From Hyphomonadaceae bacterium (GTDB lineage: Bacteria > Pseudomonadota > Alphaproteobacteria > Caulobacterales > Aquidulcibacteraceae), in assembly GCA_016791365.1 (NCBI GenBank), contig JAEUMT010000003.1, forward strand, positions 1-54,204: a stretch of DNA of 54,204 bases, in the 5' to 3' direction. Each line of letters starts with the position of its first letter. The stretch's first letter is position 1. The position numbers and the translations under genes were made by a program. The notes under the pieces are model-generated. The model was not told the DNA's origin. It did no database searches and saw only the letters and a list, made by a program, of their open reading frames with translations. Positions 40,201 to 46,822 of this stretch are shown piece after piece.

Positions 40201-42443
40201 TCCATCAAGTGCGCGATGCAGGATCCACGGACCCTGGCATTGATACCGGTCTGCTGCGTGTCGGCGGGCAAACAGGATCGATCGGCTCGTCCGGATCGGC
40301 GCTCCGCTTCGATCTCTCGTCGCTTCCTGGCGAAGCTCAAGCTGCTTACGTCGAAATTTATCTCTCCAGCGCCGTTTGGAATGGCAACAACGTCGCTCCC
40401 GGCACGATGGTGCTCGCCGCTGCCGGCGCCGCTTGGAGTGAGACATCTAGTTTCGATCAACTGGGGCCGTACCTATTCCAATCCTGGCTGGCGGCGCCTA
40501 CGGGCCCTGGCTGGTATCGGATCGACATCACCACCCTCTTCAATCAGTGGCAAACCGGCGCGCTCGCAAACAACGGCCTGCTGCTGTTGCCGGCGGATCT
40601 CACCATACAGATCAATCAATTCTACAGCTCCGATCACACCGACGCGGCGCTCCGGCCGAGACTCGTCGTGTACGAACGCGGCCCGGGCGAGATTCCCGGC
40701 ACGAACGCCGCCGAGTCTCTCGTGGGGACCGCGCTCGCAGATTCGATTGTGGCGCTCGGCGGCGATGACTTAGTCAGCGCCGGCGCCGGCGCCGATATTA
40801 TTGAAGGCGGCGATGGCGGCGATTTCATCAACGGCAGCGACGGTTACGATACAGCGAGCTACGCCACTTCACCTCAAGGTGTGCATGTTGACCTGGCGCA
40901 GAACCAAGCGTCCGGCGGCCACGCGGCCGGGGATTCATTGCTCAACGTTGAGCATCTGATCGGCTCCAGTCACGCTGACACGCTGAGCGGAGATGCCGGT
41001 GCAAACTTGTTGCGTGGCGACGCTGGCGACGACACGCTCGATGGTGGTCAAGGCGCTGATGCGTTGATCGGCGGAGCCGGCAACGACACGTTCGTCGTCG
41101 ACAATGCTGGCGACGCCGTGACCGAAAATCCGAACGAGGGGTCCGACCAGGTTCGTTCATCGATCACGTTCACGCTTGGAGCGAATATCGAGAATTTGAC
41201 TTTGGTCGGCGGCGACGCAACCAGTGGTGTAGGCAACACGCTCGCCAACAGCATTGTCGGCAACAGCGCCAACAACGCATTGTATGGAAGCGGCGGCAAC
41301 GACATCCTTTCGGGCGAGGGCGGCGCTGACATTCTGGATGGCGGCGACGGCGTGGATCGCCTGTTTGGCGGCGACGGCAACGACACGATTTTCTACGATC
41401 CGAGCGACGATCTCGCAAACGTCCAGGGCGGCGCGGGTTCGGATGTGCTGGTGTTCACCAGCGGCGCCGCGCCGGGGACATTCAATCTTGTCGCGCAAGG
41501 TTTTGAAGCAGCGCAAGGGCGTTTCACGGACACTGGCAACGCCAATCCATGGGCCACGCGCACCATATTCTACGACACGCTTTGGCGCACCGACTTGATC
41601 ACGAGCGTGAATGACGATGGCACGGGCGAGACAGTCGATTTCGACGAAGCAAGCAGCGTCAACTGGACAACCTTCCTGACCCGCACCGACACGCTCGGCC
41701 GCACAACCGAAACCGTGCTCGCGTTTGACGACGGCGTCACCGACACCACCGATTTCGATCCGGGCAACACCAATTTCTGGTCCAGCTTCGTTACACGCCG
41801 CGACGCACTCGGCCGCACGACGGAAAGTCTCCTCATTCACGACAACGGCGTGCGCGACACCACCAATTACGACTCCGACAATTCCCGGTTCTGGACCAGC
41901 TTCGTCACGCGTCGTGACGACCTTGGCCGCCAAACCGAGAGCCTGCTGATCCACGATAGCGGCGTGCGTGACACCACGAACTACGACGCCGAAGACTTGC
42001 AATTCTGGTCCAGTTTCGTCACCCGTCGCGACGACCTTGGCCGTCAAACCGAGAGCTTGCTCATCCACGATGACGGCACGCGCGACACCACCAACTTCGA
42101 TGCTGACAATTCCCTGTTCTGGACCAGCTTCGTCACCCGCCGGGACGCTCTTGGACGTCAAACAGAAAGTCTGCTTATCCACGACGACGGTACGCGCGAC
42201 ACCACCAATTTCGACCCGGAAAACAATGAATTCTGGTCAAGCTTCGTAACGCGCCGCGACTCACTCGGGCGCACGGTCGACACGTTGCTCATCTATGATG
42301 ATGGCCGCCGTGACTCGACAGACTACGACGAAGCCGGCGCTTTCAACTGGGCCAATGTCGTCTATCGCTACGACGCCGCCGGCATCCTACAACAGACCAT
42401 CACCACGTATGACAACGGCTCAATCGTCATTATTGGCCCTTAA
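37239..42443 (+). CDS. giant secreted lipase with RTX-like and novel C-terminal repeats
   Basis: A 1734-residue multi-domain protein without a Sec signal. Order: class-3 lipase domain (about 1-240) with the nucleophile elbow GHSLGG, S135; a first glycine/aspartate calcium-binding repeat block (about 290-370, LSGGSHSDSLRGGGGADYIWGG); a Pro-rich linker; a pre-peptidase-type beta domain (about 450-570); a Calx-beta-like region (about 590-700); two further PPC-like domains; a DNRLRE-like domain (about 985-1145); a second calcium-repeat block (about 1150-1400); and 38-residue repeats to the C terminus. RTX repeats and no signal peptide suggest type I secretion, but no T1SS genes are nearby. The lipase part has a lower GC share than the rest. 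Confidence 0.9.
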   Translation: MPLSWQTVRSLAELAAEAYDTGTPVWNRLPSGWVEVSAELLGMNPSRFDANGYFVGGAGASAFIAFNDATNQAVLVFRGTEGFVSLDSISDLQIAIGGVPEQFDSFTALIQGLHYFISDSTGPGFGATALTAGHSLGGALAELFWASNPLFAGGVSTGSPGQLALGLDGIVNNSAFVHITRWEDAVGTYQLNQHNGITIGFADDNFSDDPFDIFADFAGGAHNHVLYASDVRFLLSSPIAAFLPSGDLEVRILSVFGANLSGAALGAYDAFLGSATIDILDGTTLGLPLRVEGLSGNDTIVGSGLADYLSGGSHSDSLRGGGGADYIWGGSGGDTLEGGADTDTIYGGADTDTLIGGTGSDTLYGESGNDTAVFERAFSTANYRIYQSGGFYVVEDRQSGDVDRLSSVEYLRFGTVTNTLDYWLNAANTSPPTQPPPTVPPVTPPATPPPSQGDDFGNSMAAAHGISNNTAFAGVIGVGGDQDWFSVTLQSGIQYSFSMAGGSYGGVSSLASPHLYLVNGAGDIIAHGAPVSTNSIFQFVPTTGGVYYLRAQSHGDQGTGAYGLAITPIGPAPPSPSPPPPNQPPGPVVLNLDEVIDIVAEDDGQLIFHVEYDGDLTEDIVIGWTLTGAGDDPIEAIDVFRMSGTVTLQSHDDDGYVTIRVDPQDDRVDEGDEEFEITIHVVSGNATIRDDDERATILNDDAGRIHPDVDEHSNSFTGATQIVHETWNRGFITTQGDVDFFAVTLTGGATYAISADGDSDTSLIDGAESGFIGLTDPHVLVYDSNFNLIGQAFAPVNRDAATYQFTPATTGLYYVAVREEGDNDIGQYFVRADIRVPADDFRGDATTSATLSEGELGVIRNERDGDDDWISVNLEANTTYSFFAVTQQVWSGSDYRWPAWIAELEIRVLNATGVVVASFGPGAVTTQTNQLTFTPTLSGEYFFSVRSPTTFSYSNYSYVVGFDAVNVAPAGQPIIIQPGPTDGADLYFHQVRDAGSTDPGIDTGLLRVGGQTGSIGSSGSALRFDLSSLPGEAQAAYVEIYLSSAVWNGNNVAPGTMVLAAAGAAWSETSSFDQLGPYLFQSWLAAPTGPGWYRIDITTLFNQWQTGALANNGLLLLPADLTIQINQFYSSDHTDAALRPRLVVYERGPGEIPGTNAAESLVGTALADSIVALGGDDLVSAGAGADIIEGGDGGDFINGSDGYDTASYATSPQGVHVDLAQNQASGGHAAGDSLLNVEHLIGSSHADTLSGDAGANLLRGDAGDDTLDGGQGADALIGGAGNDTFVVDNAGDAVTENPNEGSDQVRSSITFTLGANIENLTLVGGDATSGVGNTLANSIVGNSANNALYGSGGNDILSGEGGADILDGGDGVDRLFGGDGNDTIFYDPSDDLANVQGGAGSDVLVFTSGAAPGTFNLVAQGFEAAQGRFTDTGNANPWATRTIFYDTLWRTDLITSVNDDGTGETVDFDEASSVNWTTFLTRTDTLGRTTETVLAFDDGVTDTTDFDPGNTNFWSSFVTRRDALGRTTESLLIHDNGVRDTTNYDSDNSRFWTSFVTRRDDLGRQTESLLIHDSGVRDTTNYDAEDLQFWSSFVTRRDDLGRQTESLLIHDDGTRDTTNFDADNSLFWTSFVTRRDALGRQTESLLIHDDGTRDTTNFDPENNEFWSSFVTRRDSLGRTVDTLLIYDDGRRDSTDYDEAGAFNWANVVYRYDAAGILQQTITTYDNGSIVIIGP
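41565..42443 (+). repeat. tandem 114-bp repeats encoding 38-residue units
   Basis: Units begin at 41682, 41796, 41910, 42024, 42138 and 42252, each exactly 114 bp, with a degenerate seventh at 42366 and a diverged one before 41682. The consensus contains RRDxLGRxTESLLIHDDG, RDTTNxD and FWxSFVT. The LGR-T/Q-TE core recalls YD/RHS repeats. DNA copies differ at many third positions, so the units are kept by protein selection and not by recent duplication. Confidence 0.85.
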
Positions 42444-42452
42444 GATCGGCTT

Positions 42453-42476
42453 GGCGTCACCCTTCGCGGTGACGCC
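42453..42476. terminator. bidirectional hairpin between convergent genes
   Basis: GGCGTCACC and GGTGACGCC form a 9-bp perfect stem with a 6-nt loop, between the lipase stop and the DUF1428 stop. No T-run follows on either strand, so this may be a Rho-independent-like structure or simply a 3' stability hairpin. Confidence 0.5.
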
Positions 42477-42487
42477 ATGCCCCCGCG

Positions 42488-42844
42488 TCAGTGCAACTCC
42501 AAGAAGCTCTTGAAGCCGCCAAAGATCATGCGCTTGCCGTCGAACACGTCCTTGTATTCGTCACCTTTCATCCGCGGGTCATCCATGATCTTCTTCATCA
42601 CCATGTCGCGGGTTTCGCGATCCTTGTAGGTCACCCACGAAAAGATCACGACTTCGTCTTCCTTGGCCTGCACCGCGCGCGGAAACGAGGTCACTTCGCC
42701 GTACGGCACATCGTCGCCAACGCATTCGACATAATCGTCCGCGCCATGCTCTTTCCACACATCGCCCGCCTTGCGCGCCATGTCCTTGTAGGCGTCCAGA
42801 TTCTTCTTCGGCACCGCGAGTACAAAACCATCGACATAGGGCAT
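42488..42844 (-). CDS. DUF1428 family protein
   Basis: A 118-residue protein matching DUF1428 along its whole length: MPYVDGFVLAVPKKNLDAYKDMARKAGDVWKEHGA, YGEVTSFPRAVQAKEDEVVIFSWVTYKDRETRD and DVFDGKRMIFGGFKSFL. The family has a dimeric alpha/beta-barrel fold and no assigned role. AAGGAGATG precedes the ATG. Probably a single-gene unit. Confidence 0.9.
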   Translation of the reverse strand: MPYVDGFVLAVPKKNLDAYKDMARKAGDVWKEHGADDYVECVGDDVPYGEVTSFPRAVQAKEDEVVIFSWVTYKDRETRDMVMKKIMDDPRMKGDEYKDVFDGKRMIFGGFKSFLELH

Positions 42845-42917
42845 TGAGCATCTCCTTGAGTTTTGCGATCCACCCTAGGACGTATGGCGTTGCCCGTATC
42901 CGACAACCGCTTCGCGA

Positions 42918-43862
42918 CTATGTGAGCGGGATGCGTTCCCTGTTCTGTTTCACCCATTGACGGAACGTCAGCAGTTCCGAATTGAGCCGGCGCGAGGTTT
43001 CCAGATTGCGCGCGCCGCGGAACGCCGCTTCGAAATCGCGCTTGAATTGGAACATGTTGCCGAGGTCATCCGCACCCGGAAATCCGTAGCCGCGGAACTC
43101 TTCCGGCGAGGCCGCGTGGTGGCGCACGTTAATACCGAGCACGTCGCTCAACACCGCCGCCATTTCCGCGCCGGACAAATGCTCGCCCGCGATACCGACA
43201 GTCTTGCCAAGCGAAGGCGCGCCTTCCTTGAAGACGCCATACGCGCATTTGCCGATATCTTCGGCCGCGATCCCCGGCATCTTTGCGTCACCGGTCGGCA
43301 GCGTGAACAGATACCCGCCCTGCCCATCCGGTTTCGGGTTCATGCCAAAACCGATGAGATTGTCCCAATAGAACGAGGTCAGCAGAAACGTCGTCCGCGC
43401 CTTGTCAAACGCCGCATCCGCTTCGCCCTTGATGTCGAAGTGCGGAACTTTGTAGCGCTTGTGGATCGTCGGCATCTGATCGCTGTCGAGCGGCACCCAG
43501 CGCCGGGTATCCTCCAGCGTCGACCACACCGTGTGCTGCACGTTCTCGCGCTGCACCGCCGCCGCCAGATTGCGCGCGTCCGCCGCTTCGCGTTCAGGCG
43601 ACATGTGCGCCCAGTAGAACGTCACGCAGTACGCGCCATGCGCACCGCGGAACGCGCGCTCCAGGCTCCCCGGATCATCGAGATCGCCCTGCACGACCTC
43701 GGCGCCAATGGCTTTGAGCTTCTGCGCCGCTTCCGAGTCCGGGTTCCGCGTAATCGCACGCGCCCTGAACGGCCCGCCAGTATCCGCCTGGATGGCGCGC
43801 ACCAGCCCGCCGCCCTGTGCGCCGGTCGCGCCCGCGACAGCGATAATTCTCTTATCAGACAT
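42918..43862 (-). CDS. NmrA-family NAD(P)-binding protein
   Basis: A 314-residue atypical short-chain dehydrogenase fold. The N-terminal AVAGATGAQGGGLVRAI is the NAD(P) loop. Then come ARAITRNPDSEAAQKLKAIGAEVVQGDLDDPGSLERAF and GAYCVTFYWAHMSPEREAADARNLAAA, which are characteristic of NmrA/HSCARG-like redox sensors. The usual SDR catalytic YxxxK is absent, so sensing or binding is more likely than catalysis. A long open frame on the opposite strand is a shadow. Confidence 0.9.
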   Translation of the reverse strand: MSDKRIIAVAGATGAQGGGLVRAIQADTGGPFRARAITRNPDSEAAQKLKAIGAEVVQGDLDDPGSLERAFRGAHGAYCVTFYWAHMSPEREAADARNLAAAVQRENVQHTVWSTLEDTRRWVPLDSDQMPTIHKRYKVPHFDIKGEADAAFDKARTTFLLTSFYWDNLIGFGMNPKPDGQGGYLFTLPTGDAKMPGIAAEDIGKCAYGVFKEGAPSLGKTVGIAGEHLSGAEMAAVLSDVLGINVRHHAASPEEFRGYGFPGADDLGNMFQFKRDFEAAFRGARNLETSRRLNSELLTFRQWVKQNRERIPLT

Positions 43863-43949
43863 GCGGTTACCCCGAGACTTGCGCGCGCCATTAAGGATTC
43901 AGCCGCCGTTCAGCCACGGCGCGCCATTGTCGGTATGGGAGCACTGACA

Positions 43950-44411
43950 ATGATGCGCAAGTTCATCGCCATCTTCGCGACGTTCGCGTTCGCCATGGCA
44001 ACATTCACAGCCACACCCGCCAGCGCGCAGCGCTATCGCGACCGTGGCGATTATTCCCGGCACGACGGCGATTACGGCCGCCACGGCGACTACGACCGCC
44101 GCGGCCGCGGATATTACAACCGCCCCGAATGCTACGACCGCCAAGGCCGCAACCATTGCTATGACCGGCACGATGACGACGATGACGCCGTCGCCGCCGG
44201 CGTGATCGGCCTCGTGCTCGGCGCGGTGATCGCATCGGCGGTCGCCAACAGCAACAATCAGCGCGACGACGGCTATTACGACAACGGCCGCCGTTCCAAT
44301 GACGGCTACTATCAGAACGATGGCTATTACGAGCCGCGCCAATGCATGCAGCAAGTGCGTCGCTATGATCGCCGCAGCGGCCGCTACATCATCGTCGAAG
44401 AGCCCTGCTGA
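43950..44411 (+). CDS. secreted Asp/Arg/Tyr/Gly-rich protein with a glycine-zipper-like segment
   Basis: A 153-residue protein with a signal peptide (MMRKFIAIFATFAFAMATFTATPASAQ). A repetitive region of GDY/RHGDY/DRRGRGYY units follows. The hydrophobic AVAAGVIGLVLGAVIASAVA has glycine-zipper spacing. A second tandem pair (RDDGYYDNGRR, NDGYYQNDGYY) precedes a C-terminal CMQQVRRYDRRSGRYIIVEEPC with two cysteines. Similar envelope proteins of unknown role are common in alphaproteobacteria. Start could also be 43935. Confidence 0.8.
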   Translation: MMRKFIAIFATFAFAMATFTATPASAQRYRDRGDYSRHDGDYGRHGDYDRRGRGYYNRPECYDRQGRNHCYDRHDDDDDAVAAGVIGLVLGAVIASAVANSNNQRDDGYYDNGRRSNDGYYQNDGYYEPRQCMQQVRRYDRRSGRYIIVEEPC

Positions 44412-44530
44412 ACACTCTTCCGCGCAGTGCCGAACGGAGGCGTGCCTTGTGGACCACAGGGCGCGCTTTCGTGCATCCAATGGCAGTCGCTTCCATAATT
44501 TGTTCCGGATGCTGAGCTAAGCTTCCTCAC

Positions 44531-44953
44531 ATGCGGTACGTGTGCGATGCGCCCGGCGGCGCAACCTGGTTCAGATTTGAGACCGAGGCCGAGGCGGAAG
44601 CCGAAGCGGCGCTGATGCGCCATGTGGTCGACAAATACTTCCGCCGTTACGAAGGCGCGGCGCGCGAAACCTGGCGCGCGCCAAAGGGCGCGGCGAGTTT
44701 CGAGCAGGAAATTGGACTTAAAGATCACATCGCAAAGGCGATGCCGCTATTCCTGACGCTACGCGCCGCCGACGGCGAAGGGCTAGCGACGGCGATGTTG
44801 CCGCCCCAAGGCCGCAACCAGCCAAGCTTCCGGATCGTCATCGTAGGCCCGGCCAACACCGACCCTTACGAAAACCACGAACCGGCAATCGAGGCCCTCG
44901 CGCGGCACTTCAAAATCGAACTGCCGCGCGAGGAATGCTTCCCGTACGCCTGA
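44531..44953 (+). CDS. conserved hypothetical protein
   Basis: A 140-residue protein beginning MRYVCDAPGGATWFRFETEAEAEAEAALMRHVVDKYFRRY. It has no signal peptide or membrane segment. The acidic N-terminal helix and the mixed C-terminal half (RNQPSFRIVIVGPANTDPYENHEPAIEALARHF) look like a folded cytoplasmic protein. I recognise no family. It is convergent with the lipoprotein gene, with 5 nt between stops. Confidence 0.7.
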   Translation: MRYVCDAPGGATWFRFETEAEAEAEAALMRHVVDKYFRRYEGAARETWRAPKGAASFEQEIGLKDHIAKAMPLFLTLRAADGEGLATAMLPPQGRNQPSFRIVIVGPANTDPYENHEPAIEALARHFKIELPREECFPYA

Positions 44954-44958
44954 GCGCC

Positions 44959-45567
44959 TTACGGCTTGCCGGGCGTCGAACCGCCAGTCGTCGTTGTCTC
45001 ACCACCGGCAGGCGCTTGCGGCGCGGCCGCCGGCGCATTGCTGACAACCCGGGCGCCGGCATAGCAAGGCGCACGCGTGCAGGCCTGCATCAGCAAACGC
45101 ACCATGTACTGGCCGTTCGCGGGCGGCGTGAAGCCAAAGATCGGATAATCATCCGGCAGCATGTCGTTGGCGACGACGCCGCCGGTTTCCATGCTGATCA
45201 GCTCAAGATCGACATTGGTGCAGTCGCCGTCGCACGCGCCGATGAAGCCGTATTCGGTGCCGCCGGTAAGATCGATCACGAATCGATGATCACGTCCCGG
45301 TTGCATCGGCACGATCGTGTCGTTGCCGACCGGCGTGTAATTGCCGGCATTGGCGCTTTGCAGCTGACCCAATTGCGTGCCGATCATCTGAATGAGCTGC
45401 TGGCGCACTTCATCCGTGACTTGTGTCTGTTCCGTGCCAGACGCCGGCGATTGCGTTGACGGCGGCGTCGCGCCCGCCTGGACACGCGGCAACGGCGGAC
45501 CATCCGCACCTGCCCCGCACGCCGCGAGCATACAAGCCGCCGCAGCGGCGATCAGAAACTGACGCAT
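44959..45567 (-). CDS. predicted lipoprotein
   Basis: A 202-residue protein with lipobox MLAAC (C17) and a Pro/Ser/Gln-rich linker. The domain GRDHRFVIDLTGGTEYGFIGACDGDCTNVDLELISMETGGVVANDMLPDDYPIFGFTPPANGQYMVRL has the look of a beta-sandwich with a cysteine pair. It ends in a disordered Ala/Pro/Gly/Thr tail. Start 45567 is chosen because it gives the lipobox. Function unknown. Confidence 0.75.
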   Translation of the reverse strand: MRQFLIAAAAACMLAACGAGADGPPLPRVQAGATPPSTQSPASGTEQTQVTDEVRQQLIQMIGTQLGQLQSANAGNYTPVGNDTIVPMQPGRDHRFVIDLTGGTEYGFIGACDGDCTNVDLELISMETGGVVANDMLPDDYPIFGFTPPANGQYMVRLLMQACTRAPCYAGARVVSNAPAAAPQAPAGGETTTTGGSTPGKP

Positions 45568-45712
45568 GAAATTCCCTCCTCCGTTCGCGAACCCGCCTAA
45601 CCCCGGCGGACGCCACTGTCCACGTGTGCCGCACCCCCAAACGCGGGGCTGTGCCACAAGTCACGCCAAAGGCGCGATCGGTCGCCCGGGAGCCCGGCGT
45701 TTCCTCCTGAAC

Positions 45713-46108
45713 TTAAGCCCCCGCGAGCGCTTCAATCACACGGCATTCGCCTGCAATCTTACCGCCGCTGCAAGCTGAGTTGATGCGCACCAGTTCGGCC
45801 TTCAAAGCTGTGAGCTGGCGCAGGCGCTCTTCCACCACCTGCAATTGCCGGCGCGCGATCTCGTCAGCTTCGCAGCACGGACGATGCGGATTGTCGGCAA
45901 GGTCGAGAAGCGCACGAATGTCTTCAAGCTCGAAGCCCAGCGTCCGGGTGTGGCGGATGAAGGTGAGCCGCCGGATATCGGCATCGGCATAAATCCGCCG
46001 ATTGCTCTGTGTCCGCGCCGGCGACGGCAGCAAGCCTTCTTGCTCATAAAAGCGAATGGTGGGCACTTTCACCCCGGTCGCTTTTGCCACATGGCCGATC
46101 GAAAACAT
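45713..46108 (-). CDS. MerR-family metal regulator (CadR/PbrR/ZntR type)
   Basis: A 131-residue regulator with the winged helix IGHVAKATGVKVPTIRFYEQEGLLP, a dimerisation helix, and metal-type cysteines C78-C79 (HRPCCEAD), C113 and C122 (SACSGGKIAGEC), the layout of Cd/Pb/Zn-responsive members, not the Hg set. It is divergent from a CDF-type transporter, with a MerR-type promoter between them, so it very likely activates export of a divalent metal. Confidence 0.93.
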   Translation of the reverse strand: MFSIGHVAKATGVKVPTIRFYEQEGLLPSPARTQSNRRIYADADIRRLTFIRHTRTLGFELEDIRALLDLADNPHRPCCEADEIARRQLQVVEERLRQLTALKAELVRINSACSGGKIAGECRVIEALAGA

Positions 46109-46111
46109 GGC

Positions 46112-46142
46112 TTGATCCTCTAGTCGCTAGAGGATGTAGGAC
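46112..46142 (+). promoter_or_regulatory. MerR-type promoter and operator of the CDF gene
   Basis: TTGATC (46112-46117) and TAGGAC (46137-46142) are exactly 19 bp apart. The dyad ATCCTCTAG-TCG-CTAGAGGAT (46115-46135, perfect 9-bp arms) overlaps the -35 and fills the spacer. It is the same architecture as the mer promoter in this window, with a different dyad, so the two regulators should not cross-talk. Confidence 0.88.
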
Positions 46143-46169
46143 CAGCGCCTGGAAGTCCAGGAGCCATGG

Positions 46170-46799
46170 TTGGACGAATGTTGCGCCCATAAGTCCGCCG
46201 AAACAGATCGGCTCGCGCTGCACAGCGCACAACGGCGCGTGCTGACGATCGTTCTTGTGCTCAACGCGTCTATGTTCGCGGCGGAATTTGGCGCCGGCAT
46301 TGTCGCCGGATCGTCAGCGCTGATGGCGGACGCTGTCGACATGTTGGGCGACGCGCTCGTCTATGGGGTCAGCCTTTACGCTTTGAGCCGCGGTGATCTT
46401 TGGAAAGCCCGCGCGGCGATTTTCAAGGGCGTCTTCATCCTGCTGCTTGGGGTGGGCGTTCTTGCACAAGTCGGAATGAAAGTGTTAACCGGCGCGCCGC
46501 CAATTTCCTCAATCATGATTTGGGCAGGGTTCGCCGCACTCGCAGTCAATCTGACGTGTCTCGCATTGCTTTGGCGCTTTCGCCGCCAAGACGTGAATAT
46601 GTCGAGCACATTCGAATGTTCGCGCAACGATGTGATGGCGAACATCGGCGTGCTCGTCGCGGCTGGCGCCGTGATGACGACCAACTCGATCTGGCCCGAC
46701 GTGATCGTCAGCCTCATCATCACCGCGATCTTCGCGCGCTCGGCGTTCAGCGTCCTCGTCGGCGCTTTTCCGTTGTTGAAAACGCCACAACACACATGA
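46170..46799 (+). CDS. cation diffusion facilitator-like transporter
   Basis: A 209-residue protein with five to six membrane helices and the CDF metal-site pattern in helix 2, AVDMLGD (D57 and D61). It has an N-terminal DECCAHK metal-binding motif and a second polar site near CSRNDVMANIGVL. It lacks the cytoplasmic C-terminal domain of canonical CDF proteins. Start TTG 46170 has GGAG upstream; no ATG gives the DECC start. The divergent MerR regulator points to Cd, Zn, Pb or Co export. Confidence 0.85.
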   Translation: MDECCAHKSAETDRLALHSAQRRVLTIVLVLNASMFAAEFGAGIVAGSSALMADAVDMLGDALVYGVSLYALSRGDLWKARAAIFKGVFILLLGVGVLAQVGMKVLTGAPPISSIMIWAGFAALAVNLTCLALLWRFRRQDVNMSSTFECSRNDVMANIGVLVAAGAVMTTNSIWPDVIVSLIITAIFARSAFSVLVGAFPLLKTPQHT

Positions 46800-46822
46800 C
46801 TGAGTTTTGGGGGATCATCTGA

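Noticed and set aside
41565-42443. CRISPR array
   Set aside because: The regular 114-bp spacing encodes in-frame 38-residue protein repeats. There are no short identical repeats with unique spacers and no cas genes.
37239-43862. Type I secretion genes for the RTX-like lipase
   Set aside because: Neighbouring genes are DUF1428 and NmrA proteins. No HlyB/HlyD/TolC-like gene occurs nearby.
42957-43949. Long plus-strand open frame upstream of the 43950 gene
   Set aside because: It is the antisense shadow of the NmrA gene. Composition is Arg/His-rich and no ribosome-binding site supports a start before 43935.
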